Notes: a model not told the origin generated them from the sequence alone. A stretch of 64,000 nt of DNA from Aureimonas glaciei (GCF_014643375.1 NZ_BMJJ01000005.1:186001-250000), one strand, 5' to 3'; counted from the first letter of the stretch, positions 20,031 through 29,502 are shown. Made by a program: numbers and translations.

Positions 20031-20825
20031 ATGACGACGATGCAAATCAGGGCCTGCCAACTCGATGCGGAAACCGGTGACGCCAAGGCGCGGATGGCGG
20101 CGATCCGCTGGCTGACCGGCGACGCGGCCTCCGATGGGGCCGACGTGGTGGTGTTTCCGGAATTGGCGCTGACCGGCTACGGCGCCGGCGACGAGATCCG
20201 CGATCTTGCCGAGACGATCGACGGCCCCACGGTGGCCGAGTTGCAGCGGCTGGCGGACGAGCATGGCATCGCCGTCATCACCGGCCTCGCGCTGCGGGAG
20301 GCGCAGGGCGTCGTCAACGCCGCTCTGGTCGCCCTCCCCCGCCGCAAGCCGATCGTCTACGCCAAGCAGCACCTCTATGGTGACTACGAGAAGGCGCTGT
20401 TCACGCCCGGCCGGGTGCCGAGCGGCCTGTTCGAGATCGCCGGCATGAAGGCGGCGGTGCTCGTCTGCTTCGACGTCGAGTTTCCCGAGCGCGTACGCGA
20501 ACTCGCCGTCGCCGGTGCCGAGATCGTCTTCGTGCCGACGGCCCTGCCGGCGAGCGACGGCGCCCGCTTCGTCGCCGAGAAGATCGTGCCGGTGCGCGCC
20601 TTCGAGAACCAGATCTTCATCGTCTATGTCGACCATGTCGGAAGCGATGCGCGCTTCGCCTATCAGGGCCTGTCCTGCATCGCCGCGCCCGACGGGACGC
20701 GCATCACCGCGGCGCCCGACGACCAGTTCGCCATCCTCAGCGCCAGCATCGACCGGGCTGACTACGCCGAGTCCCGTGTCCAGAACCCCTATCTCGCCGA
20801 GCTCGCCGCCCATCGGGATCGCTGA
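20031..20825 (+). CDS. carbon-nitrogen hydrolase (nitrilase superfamily)
   Basis: 264 residues from the ATG at 20031; an in-frame ATG at 20040 is equally possible. The Glu-Lys-Cys triad is intact: Glu44 in VVFPELALTGYG, Lys112 in YAKQHLYGDYE and Cys146 in AVLVCFDVEFPE. The length and motifs place it among single-domain omega-amidase / aliphatic amidase-like enzymes that hydrolyse non-peptide C-N bonds. The substrate is not predictable; the nearby transaminase is on the other side of two unrelated genes. A HAD phosphatase gene follows 144 bases later on the same strand. Confidence 0.9.
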   Translation: MTTMQIRACQLDAETGDAKARMAAIRWLTGDAASDGADVVVFPELALTGYGAGDEIRDLAETIDGPTVAELQRLADEHGIAVITGLALREAQGVVNAALVALPRRKPIVYAKQHLYGDYEKALFTPGRVPSGLFEIAGMKAAVLVCFDVEFPERVRELAVAGAEIVFVPTALPASDGARFVAEKIVPVRAFENQIFIVYVDHVGSDARFAYQGLSCIAAPDGTRITAAPDDQFAILSASIDRADYAESRVQNPYLAELAAHRDR

Positions 20826-20969
20826 CGGCGACGGGGGCAAGACGCCGGACAGGTCGCGAGACTAGGCGTCGGACAGGGGCGCCAGACAAGGGCGGTCGCG
20901 AGCGGTGCGATTGACACCGCCGGCCGCCGCACGGCAACACGTCGGGTCAAAGCCCAGGGATCCCATCGC

Positions 20970-21698
20970 ATGAGCCCCATCGCCGGCATTCTCTTCGACA
21001 AGGACGGCACGCTGCTCGACTTCGTCGCGACCTGGGGACCGGCGACCGAAGCCGTGATAGAGGCGCTCTGCGACGGCGACCGCGAGAGCATGGCCGACAT
21101 GGCGGCCTCGGCCGGCTTCCTGCCGGAAAGCCTCGGCTTCACCGAGGAATCCCCGATCATCGCCGGCGCCACGGACGATTTCGCCCCGGCCTGGGCGGCG
21201 CGGCTCGGCCTCGCCTACGACGCCGCCTTCGCGGCGCGGGTCAATGCGCTCTACCGCGCCCATAGCCTGCGCTCGCTCGTCTTCTACGACGACGTCGCGC
21301 CGGTTCTGGCGAGCCTCGCCGCCCAGGGCATCGCCCTTGGCCTCGCCACTAACGATTCCGAGCGCACGGCCCGCGCCCATCTCGCAGCGATGGGCGTGGA
21401 AGCCTCCTTCGGCTTCGTCGCGGGCTATGATTCGGGCTTCGGCGCAAAGCCCGGCCCCGGCATGGTCCTCGCCTTCGCCGACCATCTCGGGGTCGCGCCC
21501 GGCGCCATCGCCCTCGTCGGCGATTCCGCTCACGACATGCAAGCCGCCCGCGCCGCCGGCGCCACCGCCATCGGCATCGCTCGCACCGACGCCGCCAGCC
21601 TTGCGCTCGGCACGCTGCCGGACGCCGTCGTCGTCGGCCTCGACGAACTGCACTTTTGGCTGTCGCAACGGACCGCCGCGGCGCCCAGCGCCGTCTAG
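20970..21698 (+). CDS. HAD-family hydrolase (phosphoglycolate phosphatase-like)
   Basis: 242 residues. HAD motif I is LFDKDGTLLD (nucleophile Asp10, acid/base Asp12), motif II is GLATND, motif III the Lys of GAKPGPGM, and motif IV GDSAHDMQAARAAG. A helical C1-type cap lies between motifs I and II. It should dephosphorylate a small phosphometabolite; substrate specificity in this class cannot be read from sequence. It is followed by a 232-base gap and the GntR gene. Confidence 0.9.
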   Translation: MSPIAGILFDKDGTLLDFVATWGPATEAVIEALCDGDRESMADMAASAGFLPESLGFTEESPIIAGATDDFAPAWAARLGLAYDAAFAARVNALYRAHSLRSLVFYDDVAPVLASLAAQGIALGLATNDSERTARAHLAAMGVEASFGFVAGYDSGFGAKPGPGMVLAFADHLGVAPGAIALVGDSAHDMQAARAAGATAIGIARTDAASLALGTLPDAVVVGLDELHFWLSQRTAAAPSAV

Positions 21699-21873
21699 CC
21701 GGCCGAAGCGGCGCGGCGTCTTCGGGGCGGCAGGACGCCCGGCGGCGCGGGTCGCATGGCCGCGATCAGCGCGGCATGCGGATTGCCTTAAGGGATGCCT
21801 CACAGCCGTTGGCGACCCGTTCCGCCAGCCGGGATTGACGCCCGTGACGAAGCGCCGCACAGTAGCGGTCAGA

Positions 21874-21884
21874 TGGTCAGGCCA
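21874..21884. promoter_or_regulatory. possible GntR/FadR-type operator half-palindrome
   Basis: TGGT-CAG-GCCA matches the TGGT-N3-ACCA pattern of FadR-subfamily regulators at 7 of 8 positions and sits 47 bases before the GntR start. It is a candidate autoregulatory site only. Confidence 0.3.
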
Positions 21885-21930
21885 ATACGCAGCAAATGCG
21901 GGGGCGTGACCACGGGGGGAACATCCAGGC

Positions 21931-22656
21931 ATGCCGATCACGGCCATCCAGCCGCGCAGGCTCTATCAGCAGATCGCCGACCAGCTGCGCGCCCTGATCG
22001 AGGGTGGCGAGTTCCGGCCAGGCGACCGTCTGCCGGCCGAGCGCGATCTTGCCGAACAGTTCGGCATTTCCCGGCCGACCGTCCGCGAGGCGCTGATCGC
22101 GCTCGAGGTCGAGGGCCGCATCCGCATCCGGGTCGGGGCCGGCATCTACGTCACCGAAAGGGCGCCGACGCCCTCGCCGAAAAACGCCGCCATCGAGGGG
22201 CCGTTCGAGCTCCTCAGGGCGCGCGAACTGGTGGAAGGCGCCGTGGCTGCGCAGGCCGCGCTGCAGGTGACGGCCGCCCACATCGCGTCGCTCGACCGGC
22301 TCATCGACGCCATGCAGGCGGCAAAGCATCCGTGCTGCGACACGCTCGCCCTCGACCGCGACTTCCACACCGCCATCGCCGACATTCTCGGCAATGCGGT
22401 GATCGTGCGCTTTGTCGGCGAGCTCTTCGACGAGCGCATCAACCCCTATTTCGAGCGCCTGTCCGGCTATTTTGAGAACGCCGAGACCTGGCGGACCGCG
22501 CTGCAGGAACACCGCGCCATCCGCGACGCGATCGCCGCCGGCGATCCGGAAGCGGCGACGCGGGCCATGCGCCATCACCTGCAGCAGTCGCAGCAGCGCT
22601 TTTCGCCGACCTTCGGCGAAGAGGCCGAACCCGGCGGAGAGACCGGGGCGGCCTGA
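21931..22656 (+). CDS. GntR-family (FadR subfamily) regulator
   Basis: 241 residues. The N-terminal winged helix reads LYQQIADQLRALIEGGEFRP followed by RDLAEQFGISRPTVREALIA, typical GntR. The C-terminal FCD domain carries the metal-binding histidines (LDRDFHTAIAD, QEHRAIRDAI and RHHLQQS). It lies 54 bases upstream of a complete TRAP transporter on the same strand and very likely controls it in response to the imported acid or a breakdown product. FCD regulators of this kind usually sense carboxylates or uronates. Confidence 0.92.
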   Translation: MPITAIQPRRLYQQIADQLRALIEGGEFRPGDRLPAERDLAEQFGISRPTVREALIALEVEGRIRIRVGAGIYVTERAPTPSPKNAAIEGPFELLRARELVEGAVAAQAALQVTAAHIASLDRLIDAMQAAKHPCCDTLALDRDFHTAIADILGNAVIVRFVGELFDERINPYFERLSGYFENAETWRTALQEHRAIRDAIAAGDPEAATRAMRHHLQQSQQRFSPTFGEEAEPGGETGAA

Positions 22657-22710
22657 TCGGAACGGGGCAGAGGTCCCCACCATCATCATCATCAACGGGA
22701 GGAAACCATC

Positions 22711-23682
22711 ATGAAAATCGCACTGACCGGCCTTTTGGCCGCCGCCACGCTCGCGCTCGGCGCTCACGGCGCCGCCGCCCAGACCAATCTGAAATGGGCA
22801 CATGTCTACGAGACGTCCGAGCCTTTCCACACCGAGTCCGTCTGGGCCGCCGGCGAGATCGAGAAGCGCACCGAGGGGCGCTATCACATCGACCTCTTCC
22901 CGGCCTCGCAGCTCGGCAAGGAGACCGACATCAACCAGGGCCTGAAGCTCGGCACGGTCGACATCATCATTTCCGGCTCGAGTTTTGCGGCGCGCGAATA
23001 CGCCCCGATCGGCGTCACCTACTACCCCTACGCCTTCCGCAATGCAGATCACCTCATCGCCTATACCAAGAGCGACGTCTTCAAGCGCTTGGCCAAGGGC
23101 TACGAGGACGCCTCGGGCAACCACATCACCGCCGTCAGCTATTACGGCGAGCGCCACACCTCGTCGAACAAGCCGATCAAGACCTGCGCCGACATGCAGG
23201 GCCTGAAGATCCGCGTCCCGGACGTGCCGGCCTATCTCGCCATGCCGCGCGCCTGCGGCGCCAACACCGCGCCGATCGCCTTCGCCGAGGTCTATCTCGC
23301 TTTGCAGAACGGCACGGTCGAGGCCCAGGAAAACCCGCTGACCACCATCGAGGCGAAGAAGTTCTTCGAGGTGCAGAAACACATCGCGCTGACCGGCCAC
23401 ATCGTCGACCACCTCAACACCGTCGTCTCCGCGCCAGTCTGGGCCGCGCTCAGCGACGCCGACAAGGCTGTTTTCACCGAGGTGATGCAGGAGGCCTCGG
23501 CCCGCACCGCGAAGATCATCGTCGAGCGCGAGGCGGCCCTCGTCACGGGCTTTCGCGATCGCGGCCTGACCGTCACCGAGGTCGACAAGGCCGACTTCGA
23601 GAAGACCGTCAACGAGAAGACCAAGCCTGAGGATTTCGGCTACGTCTCCGCCGATCTCGAAGCGATCCGCGCCATCCGCTGA
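22711..23682 (+). CDS. TRAP transporter substrate-binding protein (DctP family)
   Basis: 323 residues with a signal peptide (MKIALTGLLAAATLALGAHG, cleavage after AAA) and a GGGAGGAAA ribosome-binding site. The DctP fold shows LFPASQLGKETDINQGLKLG and the ligand-Arg region GLKIRVPDVPAYLAM, then PIAFAEVYLALQNGTVEAQE. It captures a carboxylic acid in the periplasm and hands it to the membrane subunits encoded next. Ligand identity is unknown. A GC hairpin (23701-23720) follows the stop and may set the high binding-protein to permease ratio. Confidence 0.94.
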   Translation: MKIALTGLLAAATLALGAHGAAAQTNLKWAHVYETSEPFHTESVWAAGEIEKRTEGRYHIDLFPASQLGKETDINQGLKLGTVDIIISGSSFAAREYAPIGVTYYPYAFRNADHLIAYTKSDVFKRLAKGYEDASGNHITAVSYYGERHTSSNKPIKTCADMQGLKIRVPDVPAYLAMPRACGANTAPIAFAEVYLALQNGTVEAQENPLTTIEAKKFFEVQKHIALTGHIVDHLNTVVSAPVWAALSDADKAVFTEVMQEASARTAKIIVEREAALVTGFRDRGLTVTEVDKADFEKTVNEKTKPEDFGYVSADLEAIRAIR

Positions 23683-23700
23683 CCCCAGCGACTAAAACGC

Positions 23701-23720
23701 CCCGGCCCTTGGCGGCCGGG
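23701..23720 (+). terminator. intercistronic hairpin after first TRAP binding-protein gene
   Basis: CCCGGCC and GGCCGGG form a 7-base stem with a 6-base loop, 18 bases after the binding-protein stop and 28 bases before the small permease gene. With no T-tract it is more likely a partial terminator or mRNA-stabilising hairpin. Comparable hairpins follow the binding-protein genes at 42.1 kb and 56.6 kb. Confidence 0.45.
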
Positions 23721-23748
23721 CCACCCTTCCCTGCCGGAGCGTGACCCG

Positions 23749-24324
23749 ATGCCGCAAAAACCCCCTTCCCCCGGCACGGCCGAGGAACTGGCGCACGCCT
23801 TCGAGGATGATGCGGCTGCCGAGGTCGACCTCTCGCCCTATGCGGTCGAGGACTGGCTGACGCAGGCCGTGTTCTGGGGCATGGCGGCCTGCGTCTTCCT
23901 GCAGTTCTTCACCCGCTACGTCCTCAACAACAGCCTCGCCTGGACCGAGGAGATCGCCATCAACTGCCTGGTCCTAGTGGTCTTCATGGGCGCGGTGATG
24001 TGCGTCCGCCGCTCGCGCCACATTCAGGTCGACGTACTCTACCACTACCTTCCGAAGGGCGCCGCCAGGGCCCTGGCGGTGTTCGTCGACCTCGTGCGCA
24101 TCGCCTTCTTCGCCTACGCCGCGATCCTCTTCTGGCGCTATGTCGGCATCGTCTATGCCGAGCGCATGGTCACCATCGACCTGCCGCGCAGCATCGTCTT
24201 CTACGGCGTCTTCGCCGCCTTCGTCCTGATGCTGCTGCGGGCCGTGCAGGTCTTCGTGCAGAACCTCAGGCGCGGCTATTCCGTGCTCGAACGGCCGGAA
24301 CTCTTCGACGGAATGGGTGACTGA
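23749..24324 (+). CDS. TRAP transporter small permease (DctQ family)
   Basis: 191 residues with four predicted membrane helices, the usual DctQ size. The N-terminal 40 residues are polar and acidic (a longer cytoplasmic tail than average). Family phrases are NSLAWTEEIAINCLVLVVFM, then RRSRHIQVDVLYHYLP. It pairs with the large permease, whose start lies 2 bases after this stop, so translation is coupled. Confidence 0.92.
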   Translation: MPQKPPSPGTAEELAHAFEDDAAAEVDLSPYAVEDWLTQAVFWGMAACVFLQFFTRYVLNNSLAWTEEIAINCLVLVVFMGAVMCVRRSRHIQVDVLYHYLPKGAARALAVFVDLVRIAFFAYAAILFWRYVGIVYAERMVTIDLPRSIVFYGVFAAFVLMLLRAVQVFVQNLRRGYSVLERPELFDGMGD

Positions 24325-24326
24325 GA

Positions 24327-25733
24327 ATGCTGCTCCTGCTCGGATCCTTCATCGGCTTCATGCTGATCGGCGTTCCCGTCGCGATCGCCATGGCGGTCGC
24401 TTCTGTGCTCTATCTCGTCTTTTACGGCGTCGCGCCGGACATCATCGTCGCGCAGCGGATGATCGCCGGCGTCGAGAGCTTTCCGCTGCTGGCGGTGCCC
24501 TTCTTCATCCTCGCCGGAAACCTGATGAACATCGCCGGCGTCACCGGCCGCATCTACGCCTTCGCGGTGGCGCTCGTCGGCTGGATGCGCGGCGGGCTCG
24601 CCCAGGTCAACATCGTCGGCTCGGTGATCTTCTCCGGCATGTCGGGCACGGCGCTGGCGGACGCCGCCGGCATCGGCACCATCGAGATCAAGGCGATGCG
24701 CGACCACGGCTATCCCGTCGAGGCCGCCGTCGGCGTCACCGCCGCCTCGGCGACGCTCGGGCCGATCTTTCCGCCGTCTTTGCCCTTCGTCATCTACGGC
24801 ATGATGGCCAATGTCTCGATCGGCGCGCTGTTCATGGCCGGCATTCTGCCCGGCCTGGTGATGACCGCCCTGATGATGGTGACGGTCGCCTTCTTCGCGC
24901 ATCGCTACGGCTGGGGCTCGGACGCCCCGTTTGAGATCCGCAAGCTGTTCGCGGCCTCGCTGGAAATCGTCGTCGTCCTGGCGTTTCCGATCGCCATCTA
25001 CGGCCTGACCTATGCCGGCCTGTCGCTCAACATCTCGGTCGCGCTCGCGCTCGCCATGCTGATCGCCCTCGACTGGTACTACGACTACTCGGCCGTCATG
25101 GCGCTGATGACGCCGATGATCCTGATCGGCGGCATGACGCTCGGCTGGTTCACACCGACCGAGGCCGCCGTCGCGGCGGTGATCTGGTCGCTCTTCCTCG
25201 GCCTCGTCCGCTACCGCTCGATGAGCTTCCGCTCGCTGGCGAAAGCCGGGTTCGACACGATCGAGACCACCGCCTCGGTGCTGTTCATCGTCACCGCCGC
25301 CTCTGTCTTCGCCTGGCTCCTGACGGTAAGCCAGGCCGCGCAGATGATGTCCGACGCCATGCTGTCGATCACCGACAACAAGTGGGTGTTCCTCATCCTC
25401 GTCAATCTCCTGGTGCTGTTCGTCGGCTGCTTCCTCGACACCATCGCGGCGATCACCATCCTCGTGCCGATCCTGTTGCCGATCGTGCTCCGGCTCGACA
25501 TCGATCCCGTGCAGTTCGGCCTGATCCTCACCCTCAACCTGATGATCGGCCTGTTGCATCCACCGCTCGGCATGGTGCTGTTCGTGCTGTCGAGGGTGGC
25601 AAAACTTTCGGTCGAGCGGACCACCATGGCGATCCTGCCCTGGCTGATCCCGCTGTTCGCCGCGCTCCTGATCATCACCTTCGTGCCGGCCGTCAGCCTC
25701 TGGCTGCCGACGCAGATGGGCCTGATCCGCTGA
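24327..25733 (+). CDS. TRAP transporter large permease (DctM family)
   Basis: 468 residues, about twelve membrane helices. DctM signatures are visible: ESFPLLAVPFFILAGNLMN, NIVGSVIFSGMSGTALADAA and PIFPPSLPFVIYG. It forms the Na+-coupled transport channel with the small permease. It is slightly longer than the usual 425 residues (compare the second copy in this window), with extra sequence in the central helices. It ends the operon; a hairpin at 25794-25824 follows. Confidence 0.94.
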   Translation: MLLLLGSFIGFMLIGVPVAIAMAVASVLYLVFYGVAPDIIVAQRMIAGVESFPLLAVPFFILAGNLMNIAGVTGRIYAFAVALVGWMRGGLAQVNIVGSVIFSGMSGTALADAAGIGTIEIKAMRDHGYPVEAAVGVTAASATLGPIFPPSLPFVIYGMMANVSIGALFMAGILPGLVMTALMMVTVAFFAHRYGWGSDAPFEIRKLFAASLEIVVVLAFPIAIYGLTYAGLSLNISVALALAMLIALDWYYDYSAVMALMTPMILIGGMTLGWFTPTEAAVAAVIWSLFLGLVRYRSMSFRSLAKAGFDTIETTASVLFIVTAASVFAWLLTVSQAAQMMSDAMLSITDNKWVFLILVNLLVLFVGCFLDTIAAITILVPILLPIVLRLDIDPVQFGLILTLNLMIGLLHPPLGMVLFVLSRVAKLSVERTTMAILPWLIPLFAALLIITFVPAVSLWLPTQMGLIR

Positions 25734-25793
25734 CGCGGCGCGCAGGGGTGGTGGCTGCGACCGAAGAACGCGACCGGCTCGCACTACCCAGGC

Positions 25794-25824
25794 GGCGACG
25801 GGCGACGTAAGGTCCGCCGTCGCC
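25794..25824 (+). terminator. hairpin between TRAP operon and fixL
   Basis: GGCGACGG and CCGTCGCC form a perfect 8-base outer stem, with further partial pairing (GAC/GTC) inside. It lies 60 bases past the TRAP permease stop and 20 bases before the fixL start, so it may end TRAP transcripts or fold in the fixL leader. Confidence 0.4.
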
Positions 25825-25843
25825 GATCGAGCCGGAAGTGCGC

Positions 25844-27373
25844 ATGACCTCCCTGATGCCACCCCCTGGGACGGGCCTTGCCCAGCTCCCCGACGAGTTG
25901 CTGCTGGAGGCGGCCGACTCCATCGGCCTGATCATGCTCGATCACGAGGGTCGCGTCATGCGCTGGAATGCCGGTGCCGAACGGCTGACCGGCTGGTCGC
26001 GGCAGGACGTGCTCGGCCGGCCTATGACGGCGCTCTACAGCCCGGCGGAGTTGGCGGCCGGTCTGCCCGCCCGGCATCTCGAAGCAGTCAGGTGCAGCGG
26101 ACGCGAGGAGACCAAGGAGACCCGTTTTCGCAAGGACGGCTCCTGCTTTGCCGCGCACGTCACCTGGCAGACGCTGCACGAATCCGGCGGGCCGGCGGGA
26201 ACGGCCATCGTGCTTCGCGACATCTCCGAAACCGTCGCCTCGGAGATGAAGCTGCGCGCCCGCGAGGCGCATGTCAGCTCGATCCTCGAGACCGTCCCGG
26301 ACGCGATGATCGTCATCGACAGCCAGGCGCACATCCAGTCCTTCAGCAAGGCGGCCGAGCGGCTTTTCGGCTACACGGCGCCGGAAGCCATGGGCCTCAA
26401 CATCCGCAACCTGATGCCGGAACCCTATCGCTCGCAGCATGACGGCTATCTCACGCGCTACTTCGCCTCGGGCGAGCGGCGCATCATCGGCATCGGGCGC
26501 GTCGTCGTCGGCCAGCGCAAGGACGGCTCGACCTTTCCCATGGAACTCGCGGTGGGCGAGGTGCAGTCGGGCGACGCCCGCTTCTTCACCGGCTTCATCC
26601 GCGACCTCACCGAGCGGCGGGCGACCGAGGGCCGGCTGCAGGAATTGCAGAGCGAACTGGTGCACATGTCGCGCTTCACGACGCTCGGCGAAATGGCCTC
26701 GACGCTGGCGCACGAGATCAACCAGCCGCTGACGGCGATCGCCAACTATCTCAAGGGCTGCCGGCGCATTCTCGACCGGATGCAGGGCACGGAGGTGCCG
26801 GTGCTGCGCGACGCGGTGGACAAGGCCGGCAACCAGGCGCTGCGCGCCGGCGAAGTCATCCGGCATCTGCGCGATTTCGTCTCCCGCGGCGAAAGCGAAC
26901 GCCACCTCGTCAGCCTGCCGAAACTGGTCGAGGAAGCCAGCGCCCTCGGCCTCGTCGGAGCGAAGGAACAGGGCGTGCGCGTCTCCTACCGCTTCGACAC
27001 GAGGGCGCCGCGGGTGCTGGTCGACCGCATCCAGATCCAGCAGGTGCTGCTGAACCTCATCCGCAACGCCATCGAATCCATGCATGATTCGGCACGGCGC
27101 GACCTCGTGATCGGCACCCAGCGAAAGGGCGACATGATCGAGGTCAGCGTCAGCGATAGCGGCAGCGGAATTTCCGAAGAGATGGCGGCGCGTCTTTTTC
27201 AGCCCTTCGTCACCACCAAGCCGCAGGGCATGGGCGTCGGGCTGTCGATCTGCCGGACCATCGTCGAATCGCATGGCGGGCGCATCTGGGCCGACCCAGG
27301 CTCTGACGGCGGCACGACCTTCCGGTTCACGATCAAGGCCGTCAACGGGGAAGAGCTGAGCCATGCCGACTGA
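25844..27373 (+). CDS. fixL: oxygen sensor histidine kinase FixL
   Basis: 509 residues from the ATG at 25844 (a GTG at 25838 is an alternative). Order: PAS domain 1 (about 22-130), PAS domain 2 (about 145-258), HisKA with His290 in [19 protein letters not shown], and the ATPase domain. PAS 2 matches the heme-PAS of Fix[17 protein letters not shown] supplies the proximal heme ligand His199, and [17 protein letters not shown] supplies Arg219, the equivalents of His200 and Arg220 of Bradyrhizobium FixL. There is no membrane segment, so it is a soluble oxygen sensor like the Bradyrhizobium form. Its 3' end overlaps fixJ by 11 bases. Confidence 0.92.
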   Translation: MTSLMPPPGTGLAQLPDELLLEAADSIGLIMLDHEGRVMRWNAGAERLTGWSRQDVLGRPMTALYSPAELAAGLPARHLEAVRCSGREETKETRFRKDGSCFAAHVTWQTLHESGGPAGTAIVLRDISETVASEMKLRAREAHVSSILETVPDAMIVIDSQAHIQSFSKAAERLFGYTAPEAMGLNIRNLMPEPYRSQHDGYLTRYFASGERRIIGIGRVVVGQRKDGSTFPMELAVGEVQSGDARFFTGFIRDLTERRATEGRLQELQSELVHMSRFTTLGEMASTLAHEINQPLTAIANYLKGCRRILDRMQGTEVPVLRDAVDKAGNQALRAGEVIRHLRDFVSRGESERHLVSLPKLVEEASALGLVGAKEQGVRVSYRFDTRAPRVLVDRIQIQQVLLNLIRNAIESMHDSARRDLVIGTQRKGDMIEVSVSDSGSGISEEMAARLFQPFVTTKPQGMGVGLSICRTIVESHGGRIWADPGSDGGTTFRFTIKAVNGEELSHAD

Positions 27374-28004
27374 CGCTTCCATGCCCATCGAAGCCATGGT
27401 GCACGTGGTCGACGACGACCTGGCGGTGCGCGATTCGCTGGCCTTCATGCTGGCTTCCGACGGCCTGCCCGTCTGCCTCTATGAATCCGCGTCGGATTTT
27501 CTCGACACGGTCGAGGAAGCCGCCGGCTGCATCGTGACCGATGTGCGCATGCCGGGCGTCGACGGCATCGAGTTTCTTCGCCGTCTCAAGCTTCGCGGCA
27601 TGCATCTGCCGGTGATCGTGATGACCGGTCACGCCGACGTGCCGCTGGCGGTCGCGGCGATGAAGGAAGGGGCGGTCGACTTCATTGAAAAGCCCTTCGA
27701 CGACGACCTATTCTTGGCGGCAGTGCGCAGCGCCCTCGACCGCCAGGCCAGCGGCGTGGCGGTCGACGCGGCAACGAAGGAGGTCCGGCACCGCATCGAC
27801 CTGCTGTCGCAGCGCGAGCGGCAGGTCATGGACGGGATCGTTGCCGGCAAGGCCAACAAGATCGTCGCCTACGAGCTCGGGATCAGCCCCAGGACGGTCG
27901 AGATCTACCGGGCCAATGTCATGAGCAAGATGAAAGCTGGCAGCCTCTCGGCCCTGGTGCGCATGTCGCTGCTGGCCGCCAAGGATGGCGCTGCCGGCGC
28001 ATGA
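27363..28004 (+). CDS. fixJ: response regulator FixJ
   Basis: 213 residues. Receiver: Asp17-19 pocket, phospho-acceptor Asp60 ([17 protein letters not shown]), Thr88 ([11 protein letters not shown]) and Lys110 (EKPF). The C-terminal LuxR-type helix-turn-helix reads [20 protein letters not shown] and then [18 protein letters not shown], the FixJ pattern. Phosphorylated under low oxygen by FixL, it should activate a fixK-like gene and microaerobic respiration genes. No fixK follows. The fixL overlap shows that the pair is one operon. Confidence 0.93.
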   Translation: MPTDASMPIEAMVHVVDDDLAVRDSLAFMLASDGLPVCLYESASDFLDTVEEAAGCIVTDVRMPGVDGIEFLRRLKLRGMHLPVIVMTGHADVPLAVAAMKEGAVDFIEKPFDDDLFLAAVRSALDRQASGVAVDAATKEVRHRIDLLSQRERQVMDGIVAGKANKIVAYELGISPRTVEIYRANVMSKMKAGSLSALVRMSLLAAKDGAAGA

Positions 28005-28169
28005 TCGCAAGGCGCCGACCCGGACCATCCCGGGGGAGACGCAACGCGGGCCCCCGAGCCTTCGAAGAGTCATTCCGCTTACGGGATTCTCCTGAGTTCA
28101 CCGCCCGACAGCGCCGAGTCATTGTCGCCCATCGCCGGGCCGCCTGGGGAACGGGTGGGGGAGCCAAGC

Positions 28170-28553
28170 GTGGACCAATCGATTGCCGTGCTTCTCATCG
28201 ACGACGATGCGGCGGTGCGTGGCTCACTACAGTTCGCTCTCGAACAGGAAGGCATCGCCGTCCGCGTCTATGCCGATGCGGCCGAACTTCTGTCCGCCGC
28301 CGATTTTTCCGCGCCGGCCTGCCTGGTGATCGACTACGTGCTGCCCGGAATGGACGGGATCGCCCTGATGGGGACCCTGCGAAGCCGGGCGGTCAACCTC
28401 CCCGCCATCCTGATCGCCGGCCGCACGACCCCGGAAATGCGCGATCGCGCCCTCGACGCCGGCTTTGCCGACATCCTCGAAAAGCCCTTGCAGGACAGCG
28501 CGCTCGTCGATGCCATCCGAACCGCTCTCGCCGTAAGCTCCGCAGCGGGATAG
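28170..28553 (+). CDS. single-domain response regulator with altered switch residue
   Basis: 127 residues from the GTG at 28170, preceded by GGGGGAG. It is a receiver domain with no output domain: Asp11-13 pocket, phospho-acceptor Asp55 (CLVIDYVLPGMDG) and Lys105 (EKPL). The usual Ser/Thr at the end of beta-4 is Ala83 (ILIAGRTTPEM), so the standard Thr/Tyr switch is not available. The sequence is FixJ-like and lies 165 bases after fixJ on the same strand. It could act as a phosphate sink or a protein-binding partner for FixL. That role is inference. Confidence 0.85.
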   Translation: MDQSIAVLLIDDDAAVRGSLQFALEQEGIAVRVYADAAELLSAADFSAPACLVIDYVLPGMDGIALMGTLRSRAVNLPAILIAGRTTPEMRDRALDAGFADILEKPLQDSALVDAIRTALAVSSAAG

Positions 28554-29283
28554 AGCGCCGGGCGAAGGCTTCCGCGCGTCCCCAAAGAGGTGATTCGCGC
28601 CGCGGCCGCATCGACGCTCGGGGAAAGCCGATCCCGGTTGTAAACTGCCATCATGGCCCGCCCGCCGCAGGGCCGGTCGTGCCGGCTGCGGGCGCGCGCT
28701 TATCGTCTTGGCCACCGGAAGACGCCGCGGGCGTGACACGCGAAGATTGCAGCAGGAGCAAGCGAAGACGGTCGCGCCAAGGCGCGCGCCGACGGGATCG
28801 GCCCTGCCGCGTCAGCTGGGCGGCGCCTCCCGCCGCCGCCGGCGCAGGCGGCCCGTGCAACCCGTCCCGCTTGCCGACGACCTGCCGACCAGTGGGCGCC
28901 AACGATGCTGCGGCCACTGCGCAGCCGACGGGACCAATAGACGCTGCGTAAACCCGTTCTGGTCAGAATCGGCAGCCCAATTCTGTCCACTTCTGCTGCA
29001 TTCCATCGCATAGCTTCGACGATCTGCGATCAGCTCAGCAGACAGATCACTGCCAAGTCACCGGAAACATCTCTTGTTATGACCAGATGGACGATCTCCA
29101 GGTCTGCAACTGACAGTCGTCCTTGATCTTTACGTGAGACGACCTATCTATGATGCGGGGCGAGGCATCGGGAACCGATAGATACTTCAAGACTCTCGCC
29201 GTTTTTGCCCCTATATTCGCGGTATCGCTTCGTGCAGGGCGCGGATAGCCGACCTTCAATACCGCCGACCGAGGAATCGCTAA
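28554..29283. other. 730-base stretch without a recognisable gene
   Basis: The first 450 bases are GC-rich with only spurious open frames. From about 28930 the composition becomes clearly more AT-rich and stays so up to mucR. A promoter-like pair (TTGATC, 16-base gap, TATCTA) lies at about 29132-29159, upstream of the small gene at 29284. No tRNA, transposase remnant or long repeat is visible. A small RNA or a decayed insertion is possible but not supported by any specific feature. Confidence 0.4.
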
Positions 29284-29502
29284 ATGGCACTAACCAGTGA
29301 ATTTTACCTGGCCAGAGCAAGTGAATGCGCCAAAGAGGCGGAAGATACTAAGCTTTCAAATGTTCGCGACCGCTCCCGTCGCGCTGAAGCGGCCTGGCTT
29401 GTCATGGCCGAACAGTCAGCACAGCGTGAGGTAGAACGAGACACTCAGTTAGCCGAAAAAGCGGCCAAGGCTGAAATCTTGGTCGACGAAAATAGCGCCT
29501 AG
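29284..29502 (+). CDS. small conserved hypothetical protein, 72 aa
   Basis: The protein is helical and charged, beginning MALTSEFYLARASECAKEAE and continuing with a Ser/Arg segment (NVRDRSRRAEAAWLVMAEQS). Similar short proteins with the LARA-x-ECA-x-EA pattern occur in sphingomonads and other alphaproteobacteria, mostly without known function. By hand count its G+C is about 53 percent, well below the neighbourhood. Its codons use more A/T, which suggests recent acquisition or weak selection. GAGGAATCGCTAA precedes the ATG, giving a usable ribosome-binding site. Confidence 0.6.
   Translation: MALTSEFYLARASECAKEAEDTKLSNVRDRSRRAEAAWLVMAEQSAQREVERDTQLAEKAAKAEILVDENSA

Noticed and set aside
28554-29283. 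Decayed transposase or tRNA-linked insertion in the gene-free stretch
   Set aside because: No terminal repeats, target duplication, tRNA fold or transposase motif could be found.
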